Assembly: GCA_022844345.1 (NCBI GenBank)
Contig: JALHLU010000005.1
Span: 243,217 to 307,216 of the forward strand
DNA length: 64,000 bases
DNA from: Hyphomonadaceae bacterium
Lineage (GTDB): Bacteria; Pseudomonadota; Alphaproteobacteria; Caulobacterales; Hyphomonadaceae
Reading direction: 5' to 3'
Under the pieces are notes generated by a model that worked only from the letters and a program-made list of their open reading frames with translations, made no database searches and was not told where the DNA came from. Of the stretch, positions 46,580 through 55,042 are shown in pieces (within the stretch, counting starts at the first letter, position 1; the number at the start of each line of letters is the position of its first letter). The translations under genes were made by a program, and so were the position numbers.

Positions 46580-47842
46580 ATGAGCGACGAACACCTGAGC
46601 GAACTCAACGACCTGCGCATGTCGGACAAGGGCCGGCCGCTCTACGAAGCGGTGAAGCGCCACATAGCCGAGAACGTCGCCCCGATCCTCAAGGAGTTCG
46701 AAGAGCTCGATCACGCCAAGACCGATCGCTGGAGCTGGCATCCGCGCCAGCTGGAACTGCTCGATGGCGCGAAGAAAAAAGCCAAGGCCGCCGGCCTGTG
46801 GAACTTCTTTCTGCCCAACGCCGAAACCGGCGAGGGCCTCTCCAACCTCGACTACGCCTACATCGCCGCCGAGTTGGGCAAATACCCCCTCGCCTCCGAA
46901 ACGCTGAACTGCTCCGCGCCCGACACTGGCAACATGGAAGTTCTCGAACGCGTCGGCACGCCCGAGCAGAAGAAGAAATGGCTCGAGCCCCTGCTCAACG
47001 GCGAGATCCGCTCGGCCTACGCGATGACGGAGCCAAACGTCGCCTCCTCCGACGCCAAGAACATCTCCACCAGCGCCGTGCTGGATGGCAATGACTGGGT
47101 GATCAACGGCGAGAAGTACTACATCTCGAACGCTGGCGACCCGCGCTGCAAGATCATGATCGTGATGGTCAAGACCAGCCCGGACGCGCCCGCCCACCTG
47201 CAGCAGTCACAGATCCTGGTCCCGATGGACACGCCCGGCGTGAAGGTGCTGGGACCCATGCACGTCTTCGGCGCCGACCACGCCCCGCGCGGCCACATGC
47301 ACATCAGGTTCACCGGCGTGCGCGTGCCGAAGGAAAACATCCTGCTCGGCGAAGGCCGCGGCTTCGAGATCAGCCAGGTCCGCCTTGGGCCAGGCCGCAT
47401 CCACCACTGCATGCGCACGATCGGCAAGGCGGAAGCCGCGCTGGAAATGATGATCAAGCGCGGCCTATCGCGCGAAGCTTTCGGCCAGCCGCTCATCAAG
47501 CTGGGCAAGAACCCCGAAGTCGTCAGCCGCGCCCGCTATGACATCGAGCAGATGCGCCTGATGGTTCTCAAGGCCGCCAAGGCGATGGACGTGCTGGGCA
47601 ACCGCGAAGCGCGCGTCTGGGTCTCGATGGTGAAATCGATGATCCCGGAAATCACCTGCCGCATCATCGACGAGGCGATCCAGGTGCACGGCGCCACCGG
47701 CATCTCGCAATGGACGCCGCTGGCCGAGCTCTATGCCGATGTCCGCCATCTGCGCTTTGCCGATGGTCCGGACGAGGTTCACCACATGGTCGTCGGCCGC
47801 GCCGAAATCCGGAAGTACGAGCCCGGCCGCAACGCGCCGTAG
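46580..47842 (+). CDS. Acyl-CoA dehydrogenase (ACAD10/11-like)
   Basis: The 420-residue flavoenzyme shows YAMTEPNVASSDAKNI, the FAD-binding WVINGEKYYISNAGDPRC, and RIHHCMRTIGKAEAALEMM, followed by the C-terminal helical domain with QVHGATGISQWTPLAELYAD. It resembles the dehydrogenase half of ACAD10/11, which handles long or branched acyl-CoA, without the kinase domain. Electrons would pass to ETF, not encoded here. It starts MSDEHLSEL at 46580. Confidence 0.93.
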   Translation: MSDEHLSELNDLRMSDKGRPLYEAVKRHIAENVAPILKEFEELDHAKTDRWSWHPRQLELLDGAKKKAKAAGLWNFFLPNAETGEGLSNLDYAYIAAELGKYPLASETLNCSAPDTGNMEVLERVGTPEQKKKWLEPLLNGEIRSAYAMTEPNVASSDAKNISTSAVLDGNDWVINGEKYYISNAGDPRCKIMIVMVKTSPDAPAHLQQSQILVPMDTPGVKVLGPMHVFGADHAPRGHMHIRFTGVRVPKENILLGEGRGFEISQVRLGPGRIHHCMRTIGKAEAALEMMIKRGLSREAFGQPLIKLGKNPEVVSRARYDIEQMRLMVLKAAKAMDVLGNREARVWVSMVKSMIPEITCRIIDEAIQVHGATGISQWTPLAELYADVRHLRFADGPDEVHHMVVGRAEIRKYEPGRNAP

Positions 47843-47867
47843 TTCGGGAATTTCAGTTCAGGTCCAC

Positions 47868-47896
47868 AAAAAAGCGCGCCCTGCGGGGCGCGCTTT
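47868..47896. terminator. Bidirectional terminator
   Basis: AAAGCGCGCCC-TGCG-GGGCGCGCTTT forms an 11-bp stem. Six T follow on the minus strand (complement of 47868-47873), and TTTCCTTG follows on the plus strand. It serves the convergent dehydrogenase and OmpA genes. Confidence 0.88.
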
Positions 47897-47924
47897 CCTT
47901 GTTGTCAGACCAGTGATCAGAAGA

Positions 47925-48875
47925 TCAGTCGAGAATAGTGACCTCGACCCGGCGATTGATCGCCCGGCCAGCTGCGGTGTCGTTCGACGAGGTCGGGGCC
48001 GATTCGCCCATTCCGATCGCGTTGATGCGGTTGAGATTGACGCCCGTCGAGTTGAGATAAGCCGCAACCGACTGCGCCCGGCGCGCCGAAAGATCCATGT
48101 TGGACGCATCAGACCCTTGCGAGTCGGTGTGGCCGGCGATCTGGATTCGCGCATCCGGTTGTTTGGCGAGGAAGGAGGCGAGCGGCGCAAGACGCCCCTG
48201 CGCTCCGGCCCCGAGCACGGCCGAGCCGGACGTGAACTGAAGATCGCGCAGGATGAGCGTCACGCCCAGAGCGGTCTTCTGCTGTTCGTATCCAGCAAGC
48301 TCCGCACGGAGTGCAGCCGTCCGCGCTTCAGCGGCAGCCTGGTCAGCGCGAGCGGCTGCGCTGTCGGCGACGGCCGCGGCTGCGACAGTTGCCGACTGAT
48401 CAGCGCGGGCCTGTGCACCCGCTGCAGCTGCGCGCGCTGTTGCGGTAGCAGCCTGGGCGTTGGCGGTTTGCGCCCGCGCCGTTGCGGTGGCCGCTTCGGC
48501 GCGCGAAAGTTCCAGCCTGCGCGATTCGGCGACCATGTTGGCGCGATCCGTGTTGAGCGTGGCGATCTTGCGGTTGGCAAGAAGCTGGTCGCCGCGCGTG
48601 TCGGCCAGCAGCACATAGCTCTCGCCCATGCGGAGCGAGTGGGTGTACTCGTCCGTCTTGCGGTCCATGTAGTACGCGCGGGCGTCGCGCAGCGCGGTTT
48701 CCGCTTTTTCGAGCGGGGCGCGCCCCGACTCCATCGTGGCTGAATCAGCCTTGGCTCTCTGCAGCGATGCTTCGGCCGAAAGCAGTCTCGGGCTCGGTTC
48801 AGGCGCCGACGCGCAACCGGCAAGAGCGAAAGAGAGAGCGGCCATGGCGGCCGCAGATTTCAATGCGTATGTCAT
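47925..48875 (-). CDS. OmpA-family lipoprotein with DUF4398-like region
   Basis: The 316-residue protein has a lipobox (ALAGCAS). A DUF4398-like helical segment (EASLQRAKADSATMESG; RDARAYYMDRKTDEYTHSLRMGESY) is followed by a long Ala-rich coiled coil (about 110-190). The OmpA C-like domain follows, with TSGSAVLGAGAQGRLAPLASFL, IQIAGHTDSQGSDASNMDLSARRA and INRRVEVTI, which binds peptidoglycan. It tethers the outer membrane to the wall. It is 12 bp after the exported DUF4398 gene. Confidence 0.9.
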   Translation of the reverse strand: MTYALKSAAAMAALSFALAGCASAPEPSPRLLSAEASLQRAKADSATMESGRAPLEKAETALRDARAYYMDRKTDEYTHSLRMGESYVLLADTRGDQLLANRKIATLNTDRANMVAESRRLELSRAEAATATARAQTANAQAATATARAAAAGAQARADQSATVAAAAVADSAAARADQAAAEARTAALRAELAGYEQQKTALGVTLILRDLQFTSGSAVLGAGAQGRLAPLASFLAKQPDARIQIAGHTDSQGSDASNMDLSARRAQSVAAYLNSTGVNLNRINAIGMGESAPTSSNDTAAGRAINRRVEVTILD

Positions 48876-48887
48876 GTGTGGGTCTTT

Positions 48888-49247
48888 CTAAGAGACGAGT
48901 TCGCGGCGGAGCGTTGCGATGCCGGTCTCGATTTCCGAAACGGTGCGCTGCAGCCCGAAAAGCTTGATCTGTTCCTGGACGATCTCAGTATGGAGCAGGG
49001 CTTCGTTCGAGCGCCTCAGGGATTCTTCGTCGTTGTTGCGCGCTTCTGCCGCGCGCGCTTCGTCAAGCCGGAGCTGAGCGTTTCGATATTCAATTGGAGC
49101 TGCGGCGGAGGCGTCCGCCGAATTCAGCGCCTGAACCTGCGCTTCGGCGCGCAGGAGGTTGTCGCGCGCAGGGTCTGCGAACGCGGCCGGGGAAGCGACA
49201 AGCGCACCTCCAAGCAGTGCTGCAGCCATCGCAAAAGCAATGCGCAT
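48888..49247 (-). CDS. Exported DUF4398 protein
   Basis: The 119-residue protein has a signal peptide (MRIAFAMAAALLGGALVASPAAFA) and a mature DUF4398 domain, a helical hairpin with charged repeats (APIEYRNAQLRLDEARAAEAR; LHTEIVQEQIKLFGLQRTV). It lies upstream of the OmpA lipoprotein, which has the same domain near its N-terminus, so the two probably interact. Function is unknown. Confidence 0.85.
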   Translation of the reverse strand: MRIAFAMAAALLGGALVASPAAFADPARDNLLRAEAQVQALNSADASAAAPIEYRNAQLRLDEARAAEARNNDEESLRRSNEALLHTEIVQEQIKLFGLQRTVSEIETGIATLRRELVS

Positions 49248-49348
49248 TTCGTGTCCCTTCGAGGAAAAGCATTCGCCAGGTTCTTCTGGATATGCCTCTC
49301 AACCCCCCGGGGGCGCCGAAGTTCCCGAATACCTCGCCCCCAACGCGA

Positions 49349-49376
49349 AACGCGCGCCCCTTGCGGAGCGCGCGTT
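49349..49376 (-). terminator. Terminator of htpX
   Basis: AACGCGCGCTCC pairs with GGGGCGCGCGTT on the minus strand with a 4-base loop, followed by TTCGCGTT. It lies 26 bp after the htpX stop. Confidence 0.7.
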
Positions 49377-49401
49377 GTAAAATTCACACCGGATGACTGC
49401 C

Positions 49402-50229
49402 CTATTCCACGCCTTCCATCTCGGCGGCCTGGCGGTGCAGGCGGGCGATGCGGCGTTCAGTCGGCGGGTGCGAGGCCGAGGGTCCGCGGCGGGGGCCGTG
49501 CAACGGATCAATGACGAACATGTGGGCGGTCGCCGGGTTGCGCTCGGCCAGCGGGTTCAGAAGCGAAGCGGTATGGCGCTCCAGCTTCAGCAAGGCATTG
49601 GCGAGGTTCACAGGCGCGCCGCAGATTTCACCAGCCTGCTTGTCCGCAGCGTATTCGCGGTGATGGCTCTGGCTGATACGGGCGACGAGGCCGGAGACAA
49701 TGCGTTGGACCCGCTTGCGCTGACCGATCGGATAGGCGATCGCGCCAAAGATCGTCGACAGCACGGCGGCCAGCGCCGATCCAATGCCCATGGCCAGCGC
49801 ATCGCCGCGCTTCACGTGGGCCAGTTCGTGCGCGACGACAGCGGAAACCTCAGCGCGGGTAAGGGTCTTGAGCAGGCCGTCGGTCACCGCGACCGAAGCA
49901 TGGTTGGTGTCGCGCCCGGCCACGAAGGCATTCGGCTGGAAGGCGTCGATGATGTAGGTGCGCGGACGCGGCATGTTGGCGCGCATGGCCAGACGGTCGC
50001 AATCTGCTACAAACGCGCGGATCATCGGCGAGGGGTCGTCCGAGCCAACCTCGCGGGCATTGTGCAGCTTCAGCACGATCTTCTCGGCATACCAGAACAC
50101 AAGGATATGGAACGCCAGCGCGATCAGGGTCGCAGCCAGTGCGCCTTCTCTTCCAGCGATCCACCAGCCCACGCCCGCAAAGGCGGTGTGGATCAGCAGC
50201 ATCAGTCCGGCGGCTTTGAAATAGCTCAT
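49402..50229 (-). CDS. htpX: Membrane zinc protease HtpX (M48 family)
   Basis: HtpX degrades misfolded inner-membrane proteins. The 275-residue protein has two N-terminal transmembrane segments, the HEXXH zinc site VSAVVAHELAHVKRGD, the third ligand in SHHREYAADKQAGEI, and a C-terminal HPPTERRIARL. All metal ligands are present. It is divergent from DUF1674 by about 100 bp. Confidence 0.95.
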   Translation of the reverse strand: MSYFKAAGLMLLIHTAFAGVGWWIAGREGALAATLIALAFHILVFWYAEKIVLKLHNAREVGSDDPSPMIRAFVADCDRLAMRANMPRPRTYIIDAFQPNAFVAGRDTNHASVAVTDGLLKTLTRAEVSAVVAHELAHVKRGDALAMGIGSALAAVLSTIFGAIAYPIGQRKRVQRIVSGLVARISQSHHREYAADKQAGEICGAPVNLANALLKLERHTASLLNPLAERNPATAHMFVIDPLHGPRRGPSASHPPTERRIARLHRQAAEMEGVE

Positions 50230-50327
50230 CGCGGTTCTCTCACGCAGGCCAGTCCCCTGAGTGCAGCTTTGTTGATGTTGGTGAATGCTTCCTTTCCAAA
50301 ATCCAAAAAATTGGTGAACCTGCTGTC

Positions 50328-50582
50328 ATGACGAACCCCGACGACACATCACCGGAAGCCTGTGGCCTGACGGACTCATCTCCGGAAACCCCAGCGATCC
50401 CGGGCGCGGCGCCTGGCAAGGCGCTGTCTCCCGAGGCGGTTCGCGCCCTGCTGGAGGCCGAGGCGCGACGCCAGGCCGCGCCCGCGCTCGACCTGCCGCC
50501 CGAGATCAATGGCCGTCGCCAGGGCGAGGAACCCACCCGCTATGGCGATTGGGAGAAGAAGGGTCTCGCAGTCGACTTCTGA
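50328..50582 (+). CDS. DUF1674 protein (SDHAF4-type succinate dehydrogenase assembly factor)
   Basis: The 84-residue protein ends with the family motif EEPTRYGDWEKKGLAVDF, as in alphaproteobacterial and mitochondrial SDHAF4, which assists flavinylation of SdhA. The N-terminal half is an acidic, disordered Pro/Ser stretch. No sdh genes are adjacent. Confidence 0.88.
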   Translation: MTNPDDTSPEACGLTDSSPETPAIPGAAPGKALSPEAVRALLEAEARRQAAPALDLPPEINGRRQGEEPTRYGDWEKKGLAVDF

Positions 50583-50691
50583 TTAACCGGGAATCGCCTC
50601 TGTGGTGTCTTGCTTGGCCCGGCCGCCGGTCCGGGTGTTAACTCTTGGCCGGCTCCTGCCACGCGGCACGGCGGCTGCATCGGAGGTCGCC

Positions 50692-51105
50692 ATGAAACCG
50701 ATTTTCCGCATCCTGGCTGCCGGCCTCGTCGCCGCCTCGTTCGTTGCTCCCGCCTTCGCGGACGGCCGCAATCGCCGCCCGCCGCCGGTGGTTGCCCCGC
50801 CTCCCCCGCTGAACAGGCCCCAGCCCACCCCGCCTTCGCCCGTGCAGGCGCCCGAGCCGGTTCCGGTCAAGGCTGGCCCATCACACATCATCCTGCCGTC
50901 CGATTTCGGCACAGGCGGCGTTGGCATCGACATCAATGGCGGCGCCGGCGGCGGTGGCCGCGTCATCGTGATTGGCGGCGGCTCGGCCCGCGCCCAGGCT
51001 TCGGCAACAGCGGTGGCGTTCGCCAGCGCGAGCGCCATTTCGTTCGGCGGTGGCCGCGGACATGGCGGCGGCAAGGGCGGCGGTGGCGGTTGCGGCTGCC
51101 AGTAG
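50692..51105 (+). CDS. Exported Pro-rich/Gly-rich protein
   Basis: The 137-residue protein has a signal peptide (MKPIFRILAAGLVAASFVAPAFA) and GGAGG 6 bases before its ATG. The mature part has a Pro-rich linker (RNRRPPPVVAPPPPLNRP), a short ordered stretch (HIILPSDFGTGGVGIDING), alternating Ala/Ser sequence, and a Gly-rich tail ending GGGKGGGGGCGCQ with two Cys. No family is recognised. The stop is 3 bp from the convergent glucokinase stop. Confidence 0.75.
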   Translation: MKPIFRILAAGLVAASFVAPAFADGRNRRPPPVVAPPPPLNRPQPTPPSPVQAPEPVPVKAGPSHIILPSDFGTGGVGIDINGGAGGGGRVIVIGGGSARAQASATAVAFASASAISFGGGRGHGGGKGGGGGCGCQ

Positions 51106-51108
51106 CCG

Positions 51109-52083
51109 CTACAGCCAGCCGCGCTCGCGTTCATCCAGCCACAGGTGCGCCGCACCCAGTAGAGGCGCTGCGTCCGCCACGATCAGGCTGATCTGAAATC
51201 TCTCCAGCATGGGCGTGTGCGGTCCACGGCTGTGGAAACGCTCCAGCGCCTCGGGCTCGTCCAGCCACGGCGCAAGATGCCGCGCGACGCCGCCAGCGAT
51301 GTAGACGCCGCCCGCTGCATTGCTGATCAGGGCCAGGTTCCCCATCGCGGTCATGACCGTCGCCGCCCGCAGCCTGCAGAAGGCCGACGCAAACGCGTCA
51401 CCCGCCAGTCCCGCTTCGATCACCTCTCCCGGCGACATGTCTCGCCGCCCAACCCCCATCACCTCGGCCAGGCAATCGCGCGTCAGCTCGAAGCCCGCGC
51501 CGGCTGAGACCAGCTCGTTCGAGACATCAACACCGCGCTGGCGCATGGCCTCGGCCAGCGCCCATTCCAGTGGCGTCTGGGGCGCATAGGCCTGGTGACC
51601 GCCCTCCCCCCCAACAACGACCCAGCCGGGCTTTATCCGACGCAGGATCGCGATGCCAAACCCGGTGCCCGGCCCGCCGACGGCAGCCGAACCATCGGGA
51701 TCGCGCACGCCTGAGCGGATCGGCTCCAGCCCATCGTCATCGAGATCGGGGGCTGACCGCGCCATCGCGACAAAGTCATTCACCGCAACCAGCCGCTTGC
51801 CGCCGATCCGTGCCCGCACGTCGGCAAGCGCGATGGTCCAGCCGCGATTGATGAGGTCGATGCGATCGTTGATCACCACCCCGGCGAGGCCCAGCGCCGC
51901 GCCATCCGGCCGCGCGCCGGTTTCCTCGAGAAACGCATCAAGCGCGTCCGCGAAGGATGGAAACTCAGCGCCCGCACGCTTCCATATCTCTGACAGCGTG
52001 ATCCGCCCGTCCTTCGGATACGCCAGTGCGAACCGCACATTGGTGCCGCCCACGTCGCCAACAAGGATCGCTTCATCCGCCAT
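51109..52083 (-). CDS. glk: Glucokinase
   Basis: The 324-residue protein is a bacterial Glk-type glucokinase: the phosphate-binding ILVGDVGGTNVRFALAYPK at the N-terminus, LVAVNDFVAMARS, GPGTGFGIAILRR, and VVVGGEGGHQAYAPQ, which includes the glucose-contacting Glu and His. ROK-type cysteine motifs are absent. It phosphorylates glucose at C6 with ATP. It is convergent with the exported protein and divergent from the antiporter. Confidence 0.94.
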   Translation of the reverse strand: MADEAILVGDVGGTNVRFALAYPKDGRITLSEIWKRAGAEFPSFADALDAFLEETGARPDGAALGLAGVVINDRIDLINRGWTIALADVRARIGGKRLVAVNDFVAMARSAPDLDDDGLEPIRSGVRDPDGSAAVGGPGTGFGIAILRRIKPGWVVVGGEGGHQAYAPQTPLEWALAEAMRQRGVDVSNELVSAGAGFELTRDCLAEVMGVGRRDMSPGEVIEAGLAGDAFASAFCRLRAATVMTAMGNLALISNAAGGVYIAGGVARHLAPWLDEPEALERFHSRGPHTPMLERFQISLIVADAAPLLGAAHLWLDERERGWL

Positions 52084-52264
52084 TTGCAGACGTTAGCCTC
52101 GCCTGTGGCCCGAGGGAAAGCACCAAGCGTGGCGGGCCCACGCGTCACGCATGACGGACACCGTACGGAAGGCGAGGATTTTATTGACTTTCGGGGTCGC
52201 AATCCGTCACCCTCGCTCCCAAGTCGACTACAGCCTCACGCCAATCGAGGGACGCCCACATACG

Positions 52265-53926
52265 ATGCCCCACGGGACACCGCTGATCTCGCTTTTGACT
52301 ATTGGCCTGGGCCTGGCCTTTGTCTTCGGCATGATCGCGACCCGTCTGAAGCTGTCGCCGCTGGTAGGCTATCTGATCGCCGGCGTCGTGATCGGCCCCT
52401 TCACGCCGGGCTTCGTTGGAGACGCGCAGCTTGCCACCGAACTTGCCGAGATCGGCGTCATCCTGCTGATGTTCGGGGTCGGCCTGCACTTTTCGCTCGA
52501 CGACCTCCTGTCCGTGCGCGCCATCGCAATTCCCGGCGCGCTGGCGCAGATCCTCGCCGCGACCCTGCTCGGCGTCGGCATGGGCTATCTGATGGGTTGG
52601 CCGCTTGAAGGCGGGATCGTCTTCGGCCTCGCCCTGTCCGTCGCCTCCACCGTTGTCCTGCTGCGCGCGCTGCAGGAGCGGCACGTCGTCCAGACCGAGC
52701 GCGGCCGCATCGCCGTCGGCTGGCTGATCGTCGAGGACATCGCCATGGTCCTCGCGCTTGTCCTCCTGCCCACCTGGGCTGACCTGCGCAACCAGGTAGC
52801 CGCCAGCGGCGGCGGGTTCACGTGGGACCAGGCCGGGCAAGTCGGCCTCGCCGTCCTCCTCACCCTCGGCAAGGTCGGCGCGTTCATGTTGATCATGCTG
52901 CTGTTCGGCAAGCGGCTCATCCCCTGGGTGCTCCATCGTGTGGTGCACCTGGGCTCGCGCGAGCTGTTCCGCCTCGCCGTTCTCGCCATTGCGCTTGGCG
53001 TGGCGCTGGGCGCGTCGGAACTGTTCGGCGTCTCCTTCGCGCTGGGCGCCTTCTTCGCTGGCATGATCATGGGCGAGAGCGAGCTGTCGCATCAGGCCGC
53101 CAACGAGACCCTGCCCCTGCGCGACGCCTTCGCAGTGCTGTTCTTCGTCTCGGTCGGCATGCTGTTCGACCCGATGACGCTGATCAGGGACCCTTGGCCG
53201 TTGCTTGGCGCCCTTGGCATCGTGGTCGTGGGCAAGTCGCTTGCTGCTGTCGCCATCATGCGGGTTTTCAGGCAGCCAGCCGACTCAACCATGCTGATCT
53301 CGGCAAGCCTCGCCCAGATCGGGGAATTCTCCTTCATCCTCGCCGGCCTCGGCGTGGCGCTGGGTCTCCTGCCGGAGGAGGCGCGCGACCTCGTCCTTGG
53401 CGCAGCCATCCTGTCGATCGTTCTGAACCCGCTGGCGTTCGTGGTCGCCGACCGGTTTGTTCCCAAGCCGCCGCCAGCGCCGCCTGGTCCACCGCCGGCG
53501 CCCGCCGCACGCCAGCGCGCCATCATCGTCGGCTTCGGCCGCGTCGGCTCGCGCATCGGCCGACAGCTCGAAACCCGCAAGATCGACTACGCCGTGGTGG
53601 AGGAGCGCGAGGAAATTATCGAGCGTCTGCTCGAACAGGGCATCGAGACCATCACCGGCAACGCCGCCTCGGCCGACACGCTGCGCGCCGCCGCCATCGA
53701 ACGCGCCAACCTGATATACATTACGGTGCCCGACGGCTTCGAGGCCGGCCGCATCGCTGAACTGGCGCGGCAGCACAACCCCGGCATCCGCATCCTCGCC
53801 CGCTCGCATTCGGACGCCGAGGCCGCACATCTCGCCGGCCGCGGCGCGGACGTGGTCATCTCGGGCGAAGAGGAAATCGCCCAGGCCATGATCGACGCCA
53901 CCGGACCGAAACTGGCCGGGGCATGA
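52265..53926 (+). CDS. Kef/YbaL-type cation:proton antiporter with RCK domain
   Basis: The 553-residue protein has a 12-segment Na+/H+-exchanger fold (LAFVFGMIATRLKLSPLVGYLIAGVVIGP, FGVGLHFSLDDL, LGAFFAGMIMGESELSHQA) and a Pro-rich linker (about 400-415). A C-terminal TrkA-N/RCK domain follows, with RAIIVGFGRVGSRIGRQLE and GNAASADTLRAAAIERA. It is probably a K+ efflux or K+/H+ antiporter regulated by nucleotide binding. No glutathione-gating KefF/G partner is adjacent. Confidence 0.93.
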   Translation: MPHGTPLISLLTIGLGLAFVFGMIATRLKLSPLVGYLIAGVVIGPFTPGFVGDAQLATELAEIGVILLMFGVGLHFSLDDLLSVRAIAIPGALAQILAATLLGVGMGYLMGWPLEGGIVFGLALSVASTVVLLRALQERHVVQTERGRIAVGWLIVEDIAMVLALVLLPTWADLRNQVAASGGGFTWDQAGQVGLAVLLTLGKVGAFMLIMLLFGKRLIPWVLHRVVHLGSRELFRLAVLAIALGVALGASELFGVSFALGAFFAGMIMGESELSHQAANETLPLRDAFAVLFFVSVGMLFDPMTLIRDPWPLLGALGIVVVGKSLAAVAIMRVFRQPADSTMLISASLAQIGEFSFILAGLGVALGLLPEEARDLVLGAAILSIVLNPLAFVVADRFVPKPPPAPPGPPPAPAARQRAIIVGFGRVGSRIGRQLETRKIDYAVVEEREEIIERLLEQGIETITGNAASADTLRAAAIERANLIYITVPDGFEAGRIAELARQHNPGIRILARSHSDAEAAHLAGRGADVVISGEEEIAQAMIDATGPKLAGA

Positions 53927-54001
53927 GCGTCGCTTCCGGGCTGATATATCGTTCCATTGTATTCATTTGATATTTGTGCGCGCGCCGCGTAGGTCAGGCG
54001 G

Positions 54002-54967
54002 ATGGCGCACGATCACGCTCACGCTCATGCCCACGCGCACGACGAACACACGCATGGTCACGACCATGCGCACGGTCATTCGCATGACCACCATCATGGC
54101 GGCGACGAGAACAACGCCGCGCGCATCGGCATAGCCGCACTGCTCACCGGCGGCTTCATGGGCGTCGAACTCGCCGGCGGGATCATTGCCGGCTCCCTCG
54201 CCCTGATCGCCGACGCCGGACACATGCTGTCGGATTTCGGCAGCCTCGCGCTCGCCTGGATCGGCTTCCGCATGGCGCGCCGTCCCGCCGACTCCCGCCG
54301 CACATTCGGCTTCCGCCGCTTTCCCGTGCTGGCCGCCTTCGTCAACGGCCTCACCCTGTTCGCCATCGCCGCCTGGATCGTGTTCGAGGCCATCGTTCGC
54401 CTCAACGAACCGCGCACGATCGAACCGGTGCTGATGACCTGGATCGCGGCGGCTGGCCTTGGCGTCAACATCGCGGCCTTCGCCGTGCTGCACGGGGCCG
54501 ACCACGACAATCTCAATGTGCGCGGCGCACTGCTCCATGTCGTGGGCGATCTGCTCGGCTCGGTCGCGGCGATCGCGGCGGGCGTTATCATCATGACGAC
54601 GGGCTGGATCCAGGCCGATCCGATCCTCTCCGTGCTGGTTGCGTTGATCATCCTGCGCTCGGCCTGGTCGGTCACGGCGCAAAGCGCGCACATCCTGCTG
54701 GAGGGTGCACCGACAAACATCAGCCTCGACAAGGTGACCCACGACCTGGTCGACCATGTCGACGGCGTCCTCGACGTGCATCACGCGCATCTCTGGTCGC
54801 TCGACGGGCGGCGTTCGATGATGACGCTGCACGCACGCATTGCCGACAGCGCGGAAGGCCCCGCCATCGTCGGCCGCATCAAGACGCGCCTGCGCGAGGT
54901 TCACGGCATCGGCCACGCCACGGTCGAGATCGAGGGCGACGACTGCGCCGGCGGCGAGTGCGGCTGA
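54002..54967 (+). CDS. Cation diffusion facilitator metal exporter
   Basis: The 321-residue CDF protein starts with a His-rich tail of about 35 residues (HDHAHAHAHAHDEHTHGHDH), which binds Zn2+ or Co2+. Six transmembrane segments contain GSLALIADAGHMLSDFGSL and HVVGDLLGSVAAI, the metal-site HxxxD pairs. The cytoplasmic ferredoxin-like domain contains VDGVLDVHHAHLWSL. It exports Zn/Co/Cd by proton antiport, resembling CzcD. Confidence 0.95.
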   Translation: MAHDHAHAHAHAHDEHTHGHDHAHGHSHDHHHGGDENNAARIGIAALLTGGFMGVELAGGIIAGSLALIADAGHMLSDFGSLALAWIGFRMARRPADSRRTFGFRRFPVLAAFVNGLTLFAIAAWIVFEAIVRLNEPRTIEPVLMTWIAAAGLGVNIAAFAVLHGADHDNLNVRGALLHVVGDLLGSVAAIAAGVIIMTTGWIQADPILSVLVALIILRSAWSVTAQSAHILLEGAPTNISLDKVTHDLVDHVDGVLDVHHAHLWSLDGRRSMMTLHARIADSAEGPAIVGRIKTRLREVHGIGHATVEIEGDDCAGGECG

Positions 54968-54981
54968 AGCCCCAAATCGAA

Positions 54982-55007
54982 CCGGGCCCCCGCATGCGGG
55001 AGCCCGG
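54982..55007. terminator. Terminator hairpin after the CDF gene
   Basis: CCGGGC-C-CCCGC-AT-GCGGG-A-GCCCGG forms a GC-rich stem with one internal mismatch. It lies 15 bp after the stop and 36 bp before the convergent lipoprotein stop. T residues are sparse. Confidence 0.6.
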
Positions 55008-55042
55008 CTGATCGTTTCAAAGTCCTGGTTTCGAAACGCGGC

